DNA of 15,062 nt from an uncultured Oscillospiraceae bacterium (lineage in GTDB: Bacteria; Bacillota; Clostridia; Oscillospirales; Acutalibacteraceae), in contig URDW01000036.1 of assembly GCA_900546735.1 (NCBI GenBank), positions 1-15,062 of the forward strand, written 5' to 3'. The stretch's first letter is position 1. Every line of letters begins with the position of its first letter. Below are positions 8,033 through 15,062 of the stretch, one piece after another. The notes below the pieces were generated by a model that had not been told where the DNA came from, ran no database searches, and saw nothing but the letters and a program-made list of their open reading frames with translations. A program made the translations under genes and the position numbers.

Positions 8033-8806
8033 TCAGTTGCCTGACTCGATGCTGATTTCATTAAATACTTTCAGCAGATCATCCACATTGGCATTCGCCT
8101 TGTCCGCACCGGACAAATCGACCACGCTTTTGCCCTCATGCAGCATGATGAGCCGGCTGCCGTACTCCACAGCAAAGCGCAGGTTATGCGTGACCATAAT
8201 GGTCGTAATGCTGCTTTCCTGAATAAAACGGTCGGTCAGCTGCATGATCGTTTCAGAAGATTTCGGGTCAAGCGCCGCTGTGTGCTCGTCCAGGATCAGA
8301 AGGTCAATGTCAGACATATTGGCAATGACCAGCGCAAGCGCCTGGCGCTGGCCGCCGCTGAGTGTGCCGACTTGCACATTCAGCCGGTTTTCAAGGCCCA
8401 TATTCGTTTTTTCCAGCAAAGTCTTGAAATAATCAATGCGCTTTTTGCTGACGCACTTTCCCAGGCCAAACGGCTTGTTTTTGTTGTCGGCCAGCGCCAG
8501 ATTTTCCAGAATGGTCAGATTCGGGCATGTGCCGGCCTTCGGATCCTGAAACACGCGGCCGATCGATCTGGCGCGTTTGTATTCGGAAAGATTGGTGATA
8601 TCTTTGCCCTGAAAAAGGATGCGCCCGCCGTCTGCTTTCAGCGAACCGCAGATCAGGTTGAGCAATGTGGTCTTACCGCTGCCGTTGGAGCCGATCAGCG
8701 AAACGAACTCCCCTTTGGAAACCGTCAAATTGAAATTGTCGAAAACAGTGCTTTCGTCCACGGTCCCTTTATTAAACAGTTTGGTTATGTTTTCAAGCTG
8801 AAGCAC
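8033..8806 (-). CDS. trpZ: ABC transporter ATP-binding protein, TrpZ-like
   Basis: ATPase subunit (257 residues) that powers the importer encoded just upstream. All nucleotide-binding motifs are present: Walker A GSNGSGKTT at 39-47, Q-loop Q87, signature LSGGQ at 149-153, Walker B LLILDE at 169-174, D-loop ALD at 178-180 and switch histidine H207. It matches the COG1101 type found beside COG2984/COG4120 proteins. The GTG start at 8806 overlaps the permease gene by 14 bases and has AAGGTG seven bases upstream, so translation is probably coupled. It is the last gene of the T-box-controlled operon. The ATPase call is certain; the Trp assignment follows from the leader specifier and the gene set. 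Confidence 0.92.
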   Translation of the reverse strand: MLQLENITKLFNKGTVDESTVFDNFNLTVSKGEFVSLIGSNGSGKTTLLNLICGSLKADGGRILFQGKDITNLSEYKRARSIGRVFQDPKAGTCPNLTILENLALADNKNKPFGLGKCVSKKRIDYFKTLLEKTNMGLENRLNVQVGTLSGGQRQALALVIANMSDIDLLILDEHTAALDPKSSETIMQLTDRFIQESSITTIMVTHNLRFAVEYGSRLIMLHEGKSVVDLSGADKANANVDDLLKVFNEISIESGN

Positions 8807-9722
8807 TGTTTTTCACCTTCTTTTTTGTAAACTTATCAAAGCGGCCGCTGAACACCAGCGCCAGCACAAAGAGCACCGCCATCAGCAAACGGTTGTAATC
8901 GGACGGCAGACCGAGCACAACCGCGATCTGCAAACAGGCACGGTAGATCAGCGTGCCGAAGAGCACCATAGTGGTGGCCTTCATAAAACTAAGCTTCTTA
9001 AACAAGCTTAAGCCGATAATAACGCTGGAAAGGCCAAGCACGACCATGCCGGTGCCCATTGTGGTGTTGGCCGTTTCATTGGATTGCGCGATCACAGCGC
9101 CGGAAAGTGCCGCCAGACCGTTGCCGAGCGCCAGGCCAAGGATCTTGCTGACGCCGGGGTTTTTGGCCAGCATTTTGACATACTGCTCATTAGAGCCGGT
9201 CGCCCGCAGCAGCATACCCGATTTGGTCTGCAAATACAGATCGATCACGACTTTCACAATGACGACCAGAATAAACAGCAGCACCAGCTTATTGATCACC
9301 ACACCGCCCACGGCAGACGGGATCAGCGAGGCCGGGAATGTGTTGAAAATCGTGCTTTTGCCGAAAATAGAGGCGATCGATTGGCCGCCTGTTCCGAGTT
9401 TGATCAAAACCAGATTGATAGATAAGCACGCCGTATAGACAAGGATGCCGCAAAGCAGCGGGCGTATTTTCAGCTTTACATGCAATAGCCCGGTGATCGT
9501 GCCTGCCACGCACCCGGCGGCAAACGCCACCAGCAAGCTGAGCCACGGATTGACGCCCTGCAGAATCAGCACGGCCGACGTGATCGCGCCGAGCGGCATG
9601 GTGCCGTCTACGCTCAGATCCGGAAAATCCAGTATACTATAGGTCAAATACACGCCAAAGGCAAGAATGGCGTATTTAAACCCCTCTTCAAATATAACTT
9701 TTAAGATGTTGATGACTTCCAT
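8793..9722 (-). CDS. trpY: ABC transporter permease, TrpY-like
   Basis: Hydrophobic 309-residue inner-membrane subunit of the importer. It has about eight to nine membrane segments, for example around residues 13-30, 40-65, 68-110 and 260-295. It resembles the branched-chain-type permease fold (PF02653), and the segment YLTYSILDFPDLSVDGTMPLGA near the N-terminus is characteristic of the COG4120 group. The ATG at 9722 follows AAGGCGG with a 9-10 base spacing and lies 25 bases past the substrate-binding gene. The C-terminus is basic (KFTKKKVKNSASA), which places it in the cytoplasm. Its position between a lipoprotein and an ATPase gene gives a complete importer. Confidence 0.92.
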   Translation of the reverse strand: MEVINILKVIFEEGFKYAILAFGVYLTYSILDFPDLSVDGTMPLGAITSAVLILQGVNPWLSLLVAFAAGCVAGTITGLLHVKLKIRPLLCGILVYTACLSINLVLIKLGTGGQSIASIFGKSTIFNTFPASLIPSAVGGVVINKLVLLFILVVIVKVVIDLYLQTKSGMLLRATGSNEQYVKMLAKNPGVSKILGLALGNGLAALSGAVIAQSNETANTTMGTGMVVLGLSSVIIGLSLFKKLSFMKATTMVLFGTLIYRACLQIAVVLGLPSDYNRLLMAVLFVLALVFSGRFDKFTKKKVKNSASA

Positions 9723-9747
9723 CGGAACAAGCCGCCTTTTCTAAAAA

Positions 9748-10764
9748 TTATTCTTCCGTCGAAGTGGTGACCTGCTGCGCGTTCTCAAGCGAGGCCGGCA
9801 GCGTGATCGACATCGTATTCAGCACATCGGTATTGACCACCATTTCGCTGTCGGCAACTGTGATGACCGGCATGGCAGCGGCCGATTCACCGTTCAGCAC
9901 ACGGACGGCCATTTCACCGGTTGTATTGCCAAGCGCCACATAGTCAAGCGAAGCGGCGGCAATGCAGCCCTTTCTGACCTGCTCGATCTCGGAGCCGTAA
10001 ACAGGAATGCCGGCGGCGTTCGCCTGCTCCATCACCACAGACATGTTGTCGACCACGTTGTTGTCGGTCAGATTAGTGATCGCATCGACCTGGGTCACCA
10101 GACTGGCTGACACGGCCGCAAGCTCAGATGCGTCGTTGATACCCTGCGCAACCACATGGATGCCGGCGGCATCTGCGGCAGTCTGCAGACGTTCCAGCTG
10201 AGAAAGCGAGTTGGATTCGGTGGTGGTGTAGATCACGCCGAGGTTTTTCACATCCGGCTGCAGCGCCCGGATCAGTTCGACCTGCGATTCTACGTCGAAT
10301 GTGTCGGCTGTGCCCGAGCAGTTATTGCCGGGGGCATCGAGCGACTGTACAAGGCCGGCCGAGATCGGGTCAGACACGGCGCAGAAAATGACAGGAATGC
10401 TGGAAGAGGCGCTGGTCACCGCACTGTAAGCAGCCGTAGCCGCCGGCGTGGCGATCGCAATGATCAGGTCATAATTCTGGGCGACCATATTGGCCGCATA
10501 GCTCTGGCAGTCGGCATCGGCCGAACCGCTGGAGCCGATCTGATAATCAATTTCAATGTTTAAGCCGGAATTGTCCAGCGCTTGCTTTACACCGGCATAG
10601 CAGTTGTCCAGGGAAGAATGCGCCATATACTGGATGACGCCGACTTTAAGCGTGTCGCTAGAACTGCCGGAATCGGAAGAGTTTGTGGAGCAGCCTGCAA
10701 ATACGGCACTGACAAGAAGTATGAGAGCTGTGATGAGCGCGATGATTTTAAACGATTTTTTCAT
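9748..10764 (-). CDS. trpX: Substrate-binding lipoprotein, TrpX-like (probable tryptophan importer)
   Basis: Extracellular solute-binding lipoprotein (338 residues) of the ABC substrate-binding family PF04392/COG2984. It has a basic start (MKKSFK), a hydrophobic stretch and a lipobox ending AGC with C25 as the lipidated residue, followed by a Ser/Asp-rich linker. The mature part shows the periplasmic-binding fold, starting LKVGVIQYMAHSSLDNCYAGVKQAL and including FCAVSDPISAGLV and GVIYTTTESNS. The ATG at 10764 is chosen because AAAGGA lies six bases before it and the lipoprotein signal starts there; an upstream in-frame start at 10821 would bury the signal. COG2984/4120/1101 sets under Trp T-boxes have been predicted to import tryptophan (TrpXYZ), and the leader here carries a UGG specifier. 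Confidence 0.9.
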   Translation of the reverse strand: MKKSFKIIALITALILLVSAVFAGCSTNSSDSGSSSDTLKVGVIQYMAHSSLDNCYAGVKQALDNSGLNIEIDYQIGSSGSADADCQSYAANMVAQNYDLIIAIATPAATAAYSAVTSASSSIPVIFCAVSDPISAGLVQSLDAPGNNCSGTADTFDVESQVELIRALQPDVKNLGVIYTTTESNSLSQLERLQTAADAAGIHVVAQGINDASELAAVSASLVTQVDAITNLTDNNVVDNMSVVMEQANAAGIPVYGSEIEQVRKGCIAAASLDYVALGNTTGEMAVRVLNGESAAAMPVITVADSEMVVNTDVLNTMSITLPASLENAQQVTTSTEE

Positions 10765-10896
10765 AATAGTTCCTTTCTGCATGCGTATCATGCCAAACGT
10801 TATTTCAATAATATTTTTCATTCACCAAAATCTGTGTCAGCTACGCCATCGCCATCGTTTAAAAAAGTATAGTTTCATAAAAACACTCCGAAAAAT

Positions 10897-10929
10897 AAAA
10901 AAACTGTCCCATGAAAATACATGGGACAG
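10897..10929 (-). terminator. T-box leader terminator
   Basis: A perfect 10-bp stem, CTGTCCCATG (10929-10920) with CATGGGACAG (10913-10904), has a 6-base loop and is followed by seven T on the minus strand (10903-10897). It forms the OFF state of the T-box leader upstream of the importer operon. Confidence 0.95.
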
Positions 10930-11176
10930 GAAATAACCTGCGGTACCACCCAAATTCACATTGATAACAATGTGCACTCACCGCGTACAAACATACGCCT
11001 GCGCGGTAACGGCCGCCTGCCGTCGCCCCTAGTCTGACCATATGGCCATTTCGGTTTGCCCTCGGAAGTCCATTCATTTGACACGCTGTTACCGGCTCAC
11101 ACCGACCGCCAGCTCTCTGAAACAGCCATGAAAAACTACTCTTCTTCGTCATTGGTTTTGTGGATGTATTCGATTT
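10897..11176 (-). ncRNA. T-box riboswitch, specifier UGG (tRNA-Trp), upstream of trpXYZ
   Basis: Complete T-box leader. Stem I: GCTGTT pairs AACAGC around the conserved apical AGAGAGC...GGTGTGAGCCGG region. Below it an AGTA/GAA specifier-loop motif is followed by TGG at 11072-11070, the Trp codon, and then ACTTCC, which pairs with GAAG of the 5' arm. The GACGAAG kink-turn element lies at the base. A CACATTG/CAATGTG hairpin (10974-10957) precedes the T-box sequence TGGGTGGTACCGC. Antiterminator: TGGG (10952-10949), a 7-base bulge TGGTACC, GCAGG pairing CCTGT (10930-10926), and CCCA (10925-10922). That 3' arm is also the 5' arm of the terminator (10929-10904), so the two folds exclude each other. 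Uncharged tRNA-Trp should favour readthrough. The N of TGGN is T, which pairs with A73 or wobbles with the usual G73 of tRNA-Trp. Confidence 0.95.
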
Positions 11177-11182
11177 GCATTA

Positions 11183-11211
11183 AGTTTACCACACGCTTTT
11201 TACTTTGTCAA
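11183..11211 (-). promoter_or_regulatory. Promoter of the T-box leader and importer operon
   Basis: On the minus strand, a perfect TTGACA (11211-11206) and TAAACT (11188-11183) are separated by exactly 17 bases. Transcription would start near 11176, about 100 bases before the specifier codon. This is the strongest promoter match in the window, consistent with control by attenuation rather than by initiation. Confidence 0.85.
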
Positions 11212-11386
11212 CAGCATTTTCGGTTTTCAGGCGCATTTTTCTATAGGCGTTACAATGGTATGTAACAGAATTCGCCATAAATGCAATAACGAAGCCATGC
11301 GGTTGAAACAATCGGCATGCCACAAAGAAATAAAGCTCATCTTAAATATGCGTCGCAGAGGCCTTAATACGTTGTGCCGGAGTTTT
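11212..11386. other. Spacer between the importer promoter and the AraC stop
   Basis: This stretch follows the truncated regulator on the minus strand. I looked in all frames for a remnant of the missing second helix-turn-helix and found no recognisable one. No clear terminator hairpin was seen, so the regulator transcript may run into the T-box promoter region. Confidence 0.4.
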
Positions 11387-12058
11387 TTATCTGTTAAAAT
11401 GCACCTGCTTTTCTGCGATTTTCTCACGAAACGATTTGCCGTAATACTTTTTCAAAAGCCGCTGCGTCTGGCGTTCACAAAGTCCCAGTTTTTGTGCCAA
11501 AGCACGCAGCGTGGGCTTTGATTCATACAAAAAAGTATTTTCAATAATGATCAATCTTTTATCATCCGGCACTTCCGGCACATTTGCCGCAAAAAAATCC
11601 TGCGGCAAATACAAACGTGCTATATCTGTCAAAAGCTTCATCATAAGACCGCCTGCCGCCGTTTCATAACCCGGCCGGCGCCGTGCCAGTTCTTGGCGCA
11701 CATCTGCCGCCACAGCAGCATCAAAACCATGTAAAAACACAAAATGCGCGGCCAAAAACACCTCGGCAAGTGCCGTAGGGTGCGCGCATGACACTTTTTG
11801 CAGGTAAATATAAATATCCTCTACCGGCTGCGCCGGATCTGCCGACTGCGCATGGTAAACATTCGGTCCGGTCACGAAAAAGTCATTTGCTTTCAGTTCG
11901 TAAACGGCTGTATCCGTCTCAAGCCGGCCGCGTCCGCCGGTAATAAAATGCAACTCATAGCTGTCTTTTGAATGACAGTGCCCCGCGATATGCTCGTGCA
12001 GCGTGCCGCCGCCAAAATTGGCAATGCGCCATGTGACACCGTTCCAGTCAAACTGCAT
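11387..12058 (-). CDS. AraC-family regulator with truncated DNA-binding domain
   Basis: A 223-residue protein with an N-terminal cupin-like sensor (about residues 15-90: HEHIAGHCHSKDSYELHFITGGRGRL, then ELKANDFFVTGPNVYHA) and a helical linker. A first AraC helix-turn-helix follows (TLRALAQKLGLCERQTQRLLKKYYGKSFREKIAE). AraC DNA-binding domains normally continue for about 50 more residues with a second helix-turn-helix (GF.d.syFsr.Fk...G), but here a stop follows at ...KQVHFNR. The ATG at 12058 is preferred because GGAGGGGG lies just upstream; the longer in-frame start at 12148 has no such support. It diverges from the GH95 gene with about 90 bases between starts and is the obvious candidate regulator of it, perhaps through binding a released sugar. 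Whether it still binds DNA is open. Confidence 0.85.
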   Translation of the reverse strand: MQFDWNGVTWRIANFGGGTLHEHIAGHCHSKDSYELHFITGGRGRLETDTAVYELKANDFFVTGPNVYHAQSADPAQPVEDIYIYLQKVSCAHPTALAEVFLAAHFVFLHGFDAAVAADVRQELARRRPGYETAAGGLMMKLLTDIARLYLPQDFFAANVPEVPDDKRLIIIENTFLYESKPTLRALAQKLGLCERQTQRLLKKYYGKSFREKIAEKQVHFNR

Positions 12059-12076
12059 ACTTCCCCCTCCAAAACA

Positions 12077-12101
12077 CGACACATTCTTCAAAAACATGTC
12101 G
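12077..12101. promoter_or_regulatory. Inverted repeat in the AraC/GH95 divergent spacer
   Basis: CGACA (12077-12081) and TGTCG (12097-12101) form a 5-bp inverted repeat with centres about 20 bases apart, close to two helical turns. It lies between the two divergent starts. It could be a regulator site, but the arms are short. No convincing sigma-A promoter pair was found for either gene in this spacer, which fits activator-dependent transcription. Confidence 0.25.
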
Positions 12102-12147
12102 CATTTTTTCTTATGAAATATGTTACCATAAAAGCAGGAGGGATACA

Positions 12148-14829
12148 ATGAAAAAATTAAAAGTGATTATCTGCATGCTGATGATCGTTTGCCTGGCAGT
12201 GCCTTTTGTCTCGTGCAGCACGGCACCGGAAGCGGCTGACATTGCCGCGTTGTTTGAAAACACAACTGCTTTTTCTTACAGCACGGATTACACTGAACTG
12301 AAAGCCAACAAAACCAACTCTACGAACGACTGGCGGCAGGGCATGATCTCCGGCAACGGGCTGCAGGGCGTGATCACCAGCGGCGCCCCTTACAGCGACA
12401 GCCTGATTTTTCAGAACATGCACTTTATTCTGCCGAATAAAAATGTGCGCTACTGCCCAGACACAGCCGACGAACTGCCCACAGTCAAGCAGAACATAGT
12501 AAACGGTGAAGACATAGTGGACAACGCCAGTTATGACGACGTCTACAGCTTTCACCCGGGCGGTGCGCTGCGTATTGACCAGGAGAAAGAAAAATTACAG
12601 GATTACCTGCGCTATACAAATTACGAAACGGCCGAAGTCGGCATGCGTTACACCGATAAAAACGGCACATGGGAACGGCTGACATTCACCTCGCGCGCAG
12701 ACGGCGCAACATTTACCAAAATCACCAAATCATCGAACGGCAAAAAGCTGAATTTGACGCTTTCGTTCGACGACATTTCAGCCTTTGCCAACTATGGTGA
12801 CGGCTGTGAAGTGGATTTGAAGTATAAAAAAATCGCTTTCCCGCAATCGGATGCACTTGGTTTTGCAGCACACTACCCGAACTATGAAAACAGCGAGTTA
12901 AAAGACGGCGGCTACGCCACCGTGACCTACGTTGTGACAGAAAACGGAAGTGTCAAAACCGTTATGGGCGATGAGGTGAAAGACGAACAGTATGCATCCG
13001 ACAGCAACCCGCAGCTGGAAATCACGGATGCGGACGCTGTTTATCTGGTCACCATATCTGACCGCACCTACGACATGGGCAGCTATGCCGATTTCGATGC
13101 GGCGCAGGAGTATGAACTGACAAACGAACTATATGCGCAGGCGAAAGCGACCGCGCAGAAATACATAAATGGCTCTACATTTGATTACAATGCGGCGCTT
13201 CAGGCGCATCTGTCGCTTTACACGCCGGAATACAGCGCGGTAACGCTCTCGCTGCAGGGCGGCGACAGCACAGTCGCTAACGAAACGCTGCTGAAAGAAC
13301 AAAAAGGCGCCAAAGAGATCAGCAGCGCACTGGCTGAGCGTGTTTACCAGTCCGGCAGATACGCCTATCTTTGCAGCAGCGGCTCTTCCACGCCGCGCCT
13401 GTACGGCATGTGGACCGGCGAATGGAACCCCGGCTGGGGCAGCAAATACACGATGGACGCCAATGTAAACCTGCAGACCTCTTCTATGAACAGCGGCAAC
13501 ATGCCGGCCTCCTACACAGGCTACGCCTACTTCATCCTGCGACAGCTGCCCGACTGGGAAGAAAACGCCATGGCAACGCACGGTTATACGGACGCCATCC
13601 AGGCACCGGTCAACACAGACGGCGACAAAGCCGTGATCACAGAGACCTGTTACCCCTACCCGTTCCGCTACTGGAACGCTGGGGCCAGCTGGCTGATTTT
13701 GCCGCTGTATGAAACACTGCAGTCCTGGGGCAACGTACAGATCCCGCTAAGTGATGAAATCGATTTGGATGCGCTGCGTTCCGTACTTTCGCCTACAGCC
13801 GAGGACTTGACGGACGAACAGATCGCCGCCATTGAAACGCGCGGCTACCTGCGGCTGGAAGAGGATATTCTGCTGCCGCTTCTGACAAAATCCGCAAACT
13901 ACTGGGACCAGATGCTGACACCGGAATACTATACGGACGCCGACGGCAACATCCATTACGAAGCCGGAAAAACAGTGCTGCAGCGTGGCGAAAGCTACTG
14001 CATTCTGCCAAGCTATTCGCCGGAAAATAACCCATCCAACTACCCCAGCCCGTCCGATGCGAACACCGCCATCGACATTGCGGCCTGCCGTTCCAACCTG
14101 GAAATGCTGATCTCTGTACTGAACGACCTGGGACAGACACAAACAGTGGACTACTGGCAGACGATGATCGACCAGCTGCCGCCTTATTTGTTTGACGAGA
14201 CCGGCGCACTCAAGGAATGGGCCTGCAACCAGTTTGAAGAAAACAATGAGCACCGCCATTTGAGCCACCTGTACTGTGCCTGGCCGCTGGATGAAACGCA
14301 AACAGACGCGCGGCTGGCACGGGCCTGTATGCAAGCCATTGCCAACCGCGAAAGTGAAAACGAAGCCAGCCACGCACTGGTACACCGCAGCCTGATCGCG
14401 GCACGGCTGAAAGACCGCATCAGTCTGACCGACGCGCTGCTCAACCTGATGAACCACAAAATTTATTACGATTCGCTGATGACGAACCACGACTATGACC
14501 GCGGCAGCTGCTACTGCACAGACTTTGCCATCGGCTACCTGGGCATCATAAACGAAAGCCTGGTGTATTCCGACACCGGACGCATTGAGATCCTGCCGGC
14601 CCTGCCGGAAAGCGGCTTCAACGCCGGCACACTCACAGGCCTGCGCACACGCACCAGAGCCGTTATCACGAACCTGACATGGGACACCGATGCCAAAACG
14701 GCCGAAGTCACCATCCAGTCAGAAATCGACCAGACGATCGAGGTTGCATGCGGCCTGAGTGTGGGAAGTGATACACGCACCGTAACGATGAAAGCCGGCG
14801 AAAGCCAGACGATCCAGTTCATGCTGTAA
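12148..14829 (+). CDS. GH95 family glycoside hydrolase, lipoprotein (alpha-L-fucosidase/galactosidase-like)
   Basis: Family 95 includes inverting alpha-1,2-L-fucosidases and alpha-L-galactosidases acting on host or plant glycans. The 893-residue protein has a lipoprotein signal (lipobox ending VSC, C23), so it should be anchored on the outer cell face. The layout is an N-terminal beta-sandwich (about 40-300), an (alpha/alpha)6 barrel (about 340-800) and a C-terminal beta domain. Signatures are GRYAYLCSSG at 403-412, EWNPGWGSKYT at 425-435, PSYSPEN at 621-627 (E626 as general-acid candidate), HRHLSHLY at 702-709 and ILPALP near 815-820. D792 aligns with the family Asp of the usual DGNFG. The usual Asn-x-Asn after KYT is D437-A-N439 here, and the following tyrosine-tryptophan is lost. 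AGGAGGG lies five bases before the ATG. Substrate is uncertain. Confidence 0.9.
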   Translation: MKKLKVIICMLMIVCLAVPFVSCSTAPEAADIAALFENTTAFSYSTDYTELKANKTNSTNDWRQGMISGNGLQGVITSGAPYSDSLIFQNMHFILPNKNVRYCPDTADELPTVKQNIVNGEDIVDNASYDDVYSFHPGGALRIDQEKEKLQDYLRYTNYETAEVGMRYTDKNGTWERLTFTSRADGATFTKITKSSNGKKLNLTLSFDDISAFANYGDGCEVDLKYKKIAFPQSDALGFAAHYPNYENSELKDGGYATVTYVVTENGSVKTVMGDEVKDEQYASDSNPQLEITDADAVYLVTISDRTYDMGSYADFDAAQEYELTNELYAQAKATAQKYINGSTFDYNAALQAHLSLYTPEYSAVTLSLQGGDSTVANETLLKEQKGAKEISSALAERVYQSGRYAYLCSSGSSTPRLYGMWTGEWNPGWGSKYTMDANVNLQTSSMNSGNMPASYTGYAYFILRQLPDWEENAMATHGYTDAIQAPVNTDGDKAVITETCYPYPFRYWNAGASWLILPLYETLQSWGNVQIPLSDEIDLDALRSVLSPTAEDLTDEQIAAIETRGYLRLEEDILLPLLTKSANYWDQMLTPEYYTDADGNIHYEAGKTVLQRGESYCILPSYSPENNPSNYPSPSDANTAIDIAACRSNLEMLISVLNDLGQTQTVDYWQTMIDQLPPYLFDETGALKEWACNQFEENNEHRHLSHLYCAWPLDETQTDARLARACMQAIANRESENEASHALVHRSLIAARLKDRISLTDALLNLMNHKIYYDSLMTNHDYDRGSCYCTDFAIGYLGIINESLVYSDTGRIEILPALPESGFNAGTLTGLRTRTRAVITNLTWDTDAKTAEVTIQSEIDQTIEVACGLSVGSDTRTVTMKAGESQTIQFML

Positions 14830-14844
14830 GTTTACTTTCGCCGC

Positions 14845-14883
14845 AAAAAACAGACCGGGATTTTATTCCCGGTCTGTTTTTTT
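14845..14883. terminator. Bidirectional terminator between convergent genes
   Basis: A perfect 10-bp stem, CAGACCGGGA (14851-14860) with TCCCGGTCTG (14867-14876), is flanked by six A on the left and seven T on the right. It ends the GH95 transcript on the plus strand and the partial right-edge gene on the minus strand. Confidence 0.92.
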
Positions 14884-14890
14884 AATCTAT

Positions 14891-15062
14891 TCATGCAGAC
14901 AACAATTCGATCACGCGATCCAGCTGCTCGCCGGGCACGCCGATCCCAAGCAGACAGTTATAGGTTTTTTCGCTGAGCGTCTGCCCTTTTGAATCCATAA
15001 CCGCCTGGTAATAATCTGCATTCAGCAAATTTTTCAGCGGACGCTTGCCGCCGATGTTGCCG
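14891..15062 (-). CDS. C-terminus of an unrecognised protein (partial)
   Basis: The minus strand reads open from the right edge for 56 residues (GNIGGKRPLKNLLNADYYQ... to ...VPGEQLDRVIELLSA) and stops with TGA at 14893-14891. The composition, codon use and a terminator placed a few bases past the stop support a true coding end. The start and most of the protein lie outside the window. I do not recognise the family; the fragment looks like a soluble, partly helical C-terminus. Confidence 0.75.
   Translation of the reverse strand, partial: GNIGGKRPLKNLLNADYYQAVMDSKGQTLSEKTYNCLLGIGVPGEQLDRVIELLSA

Noticed and set aside
10859..11152. Minus-strand open frame of 97 codons in the importer leader
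   Set aside because: It covers the T-box RNA, whose conserved elements and paired arms explain the sequence fully.
11227..11427. Small minus-strand open frame of 66 codons as the missing half of the AraC regulator
   Set aside because: It overlaps the regulator end in another frame, but lacks the Gly-Phe and Phe-x-x-x-Phe-Lys pattern of a second helix-turn-helix, and has no ribosome binding site.
13747..14490. Minus-strand open frame of 247 codons inside GH95
   Set aside because: It is antisense to the GH95 catalytic domain, with Val/Arg/Gln shadow composition and no motif.

Overview
The window looks like a chromosomal segment of a gut-type member of the Clostridia (Firmicutes), probably near the Oscillospiraceae/Ruminococcaceae. 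This is an inference from strong AGGAGG-type ribosome binding sites, GTG and TTG starts, sigma-A-like promoters, a T-box leader, lipoprotein signals, and genes for glycoside hydrolases typical of host-glycan or plant-glycan users. No rRNA, tRNA, CRISPR array, insertion sequence or phage gene was seen.

Layout, left to right. (1) Positions 1-3583 hold a three-gene minus-strand operon: a phosphoglucomutase/phosphomannomutase (1890-3530), a 79-residue NifU-like Fe-S domain protein (1642-1881) and a GH38 alpha-mannosidase that runs off the left edge (1-1624). A TTGCGT-17-TAAAAT promoter precedes it. (2) Positions 3681-5166 hold an ECF sigma factor and an overlapping gene for a one-pass membrane protein, probably its anti-sigma partner, with their own promoter and terminator. 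(3) Positions 5201-7865 hold a GPH/MelB-type sugar transporter with a very unusual lysine/glutamate-rich cytoplasmic tail of about 325 residues. As sequenced it is broken by a -1 frameshift near 6949-6957. (4) Positions 7971-11211 hold a three-gene ABC importer of the TrpXYZ type (lipoprotein, permease, ATPase). It lies behind a complete T-box riboswitch whose specifier codon reads UGG, so the operon should respond to uncharged tRNA-Trp. (5) Positions 11387-14883 hold an AraC-type regulator that ends after its first helix-turn-helix, diverging from a GH95 (alpha-L-fucosidase/galactosidase family) lipoprotein. (6) The last 172 bases are the C-terminus of an unrecognised minus-strand gene, convergent with GH95 across a shared terminator.

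Functional reading (inference): the segment mixes glycan use (a surface GH95 enzyme, a sugar symporter, a cytoplasmic GH38 mannosidase and a hexose-phosphate mutase that could feed released sugar into central metabolism) with amino-acid uptake and an envelope-signal sigma factor. The best-supported regulatory element is the T-box. The least ordinary items are the tailed and frameshifted transporter, the half-length AraC DNA-binding domain, the GH95 with an altered Asn-x-Asn motif, and the Fe-S protein placed between two sugar-metabolism genes.
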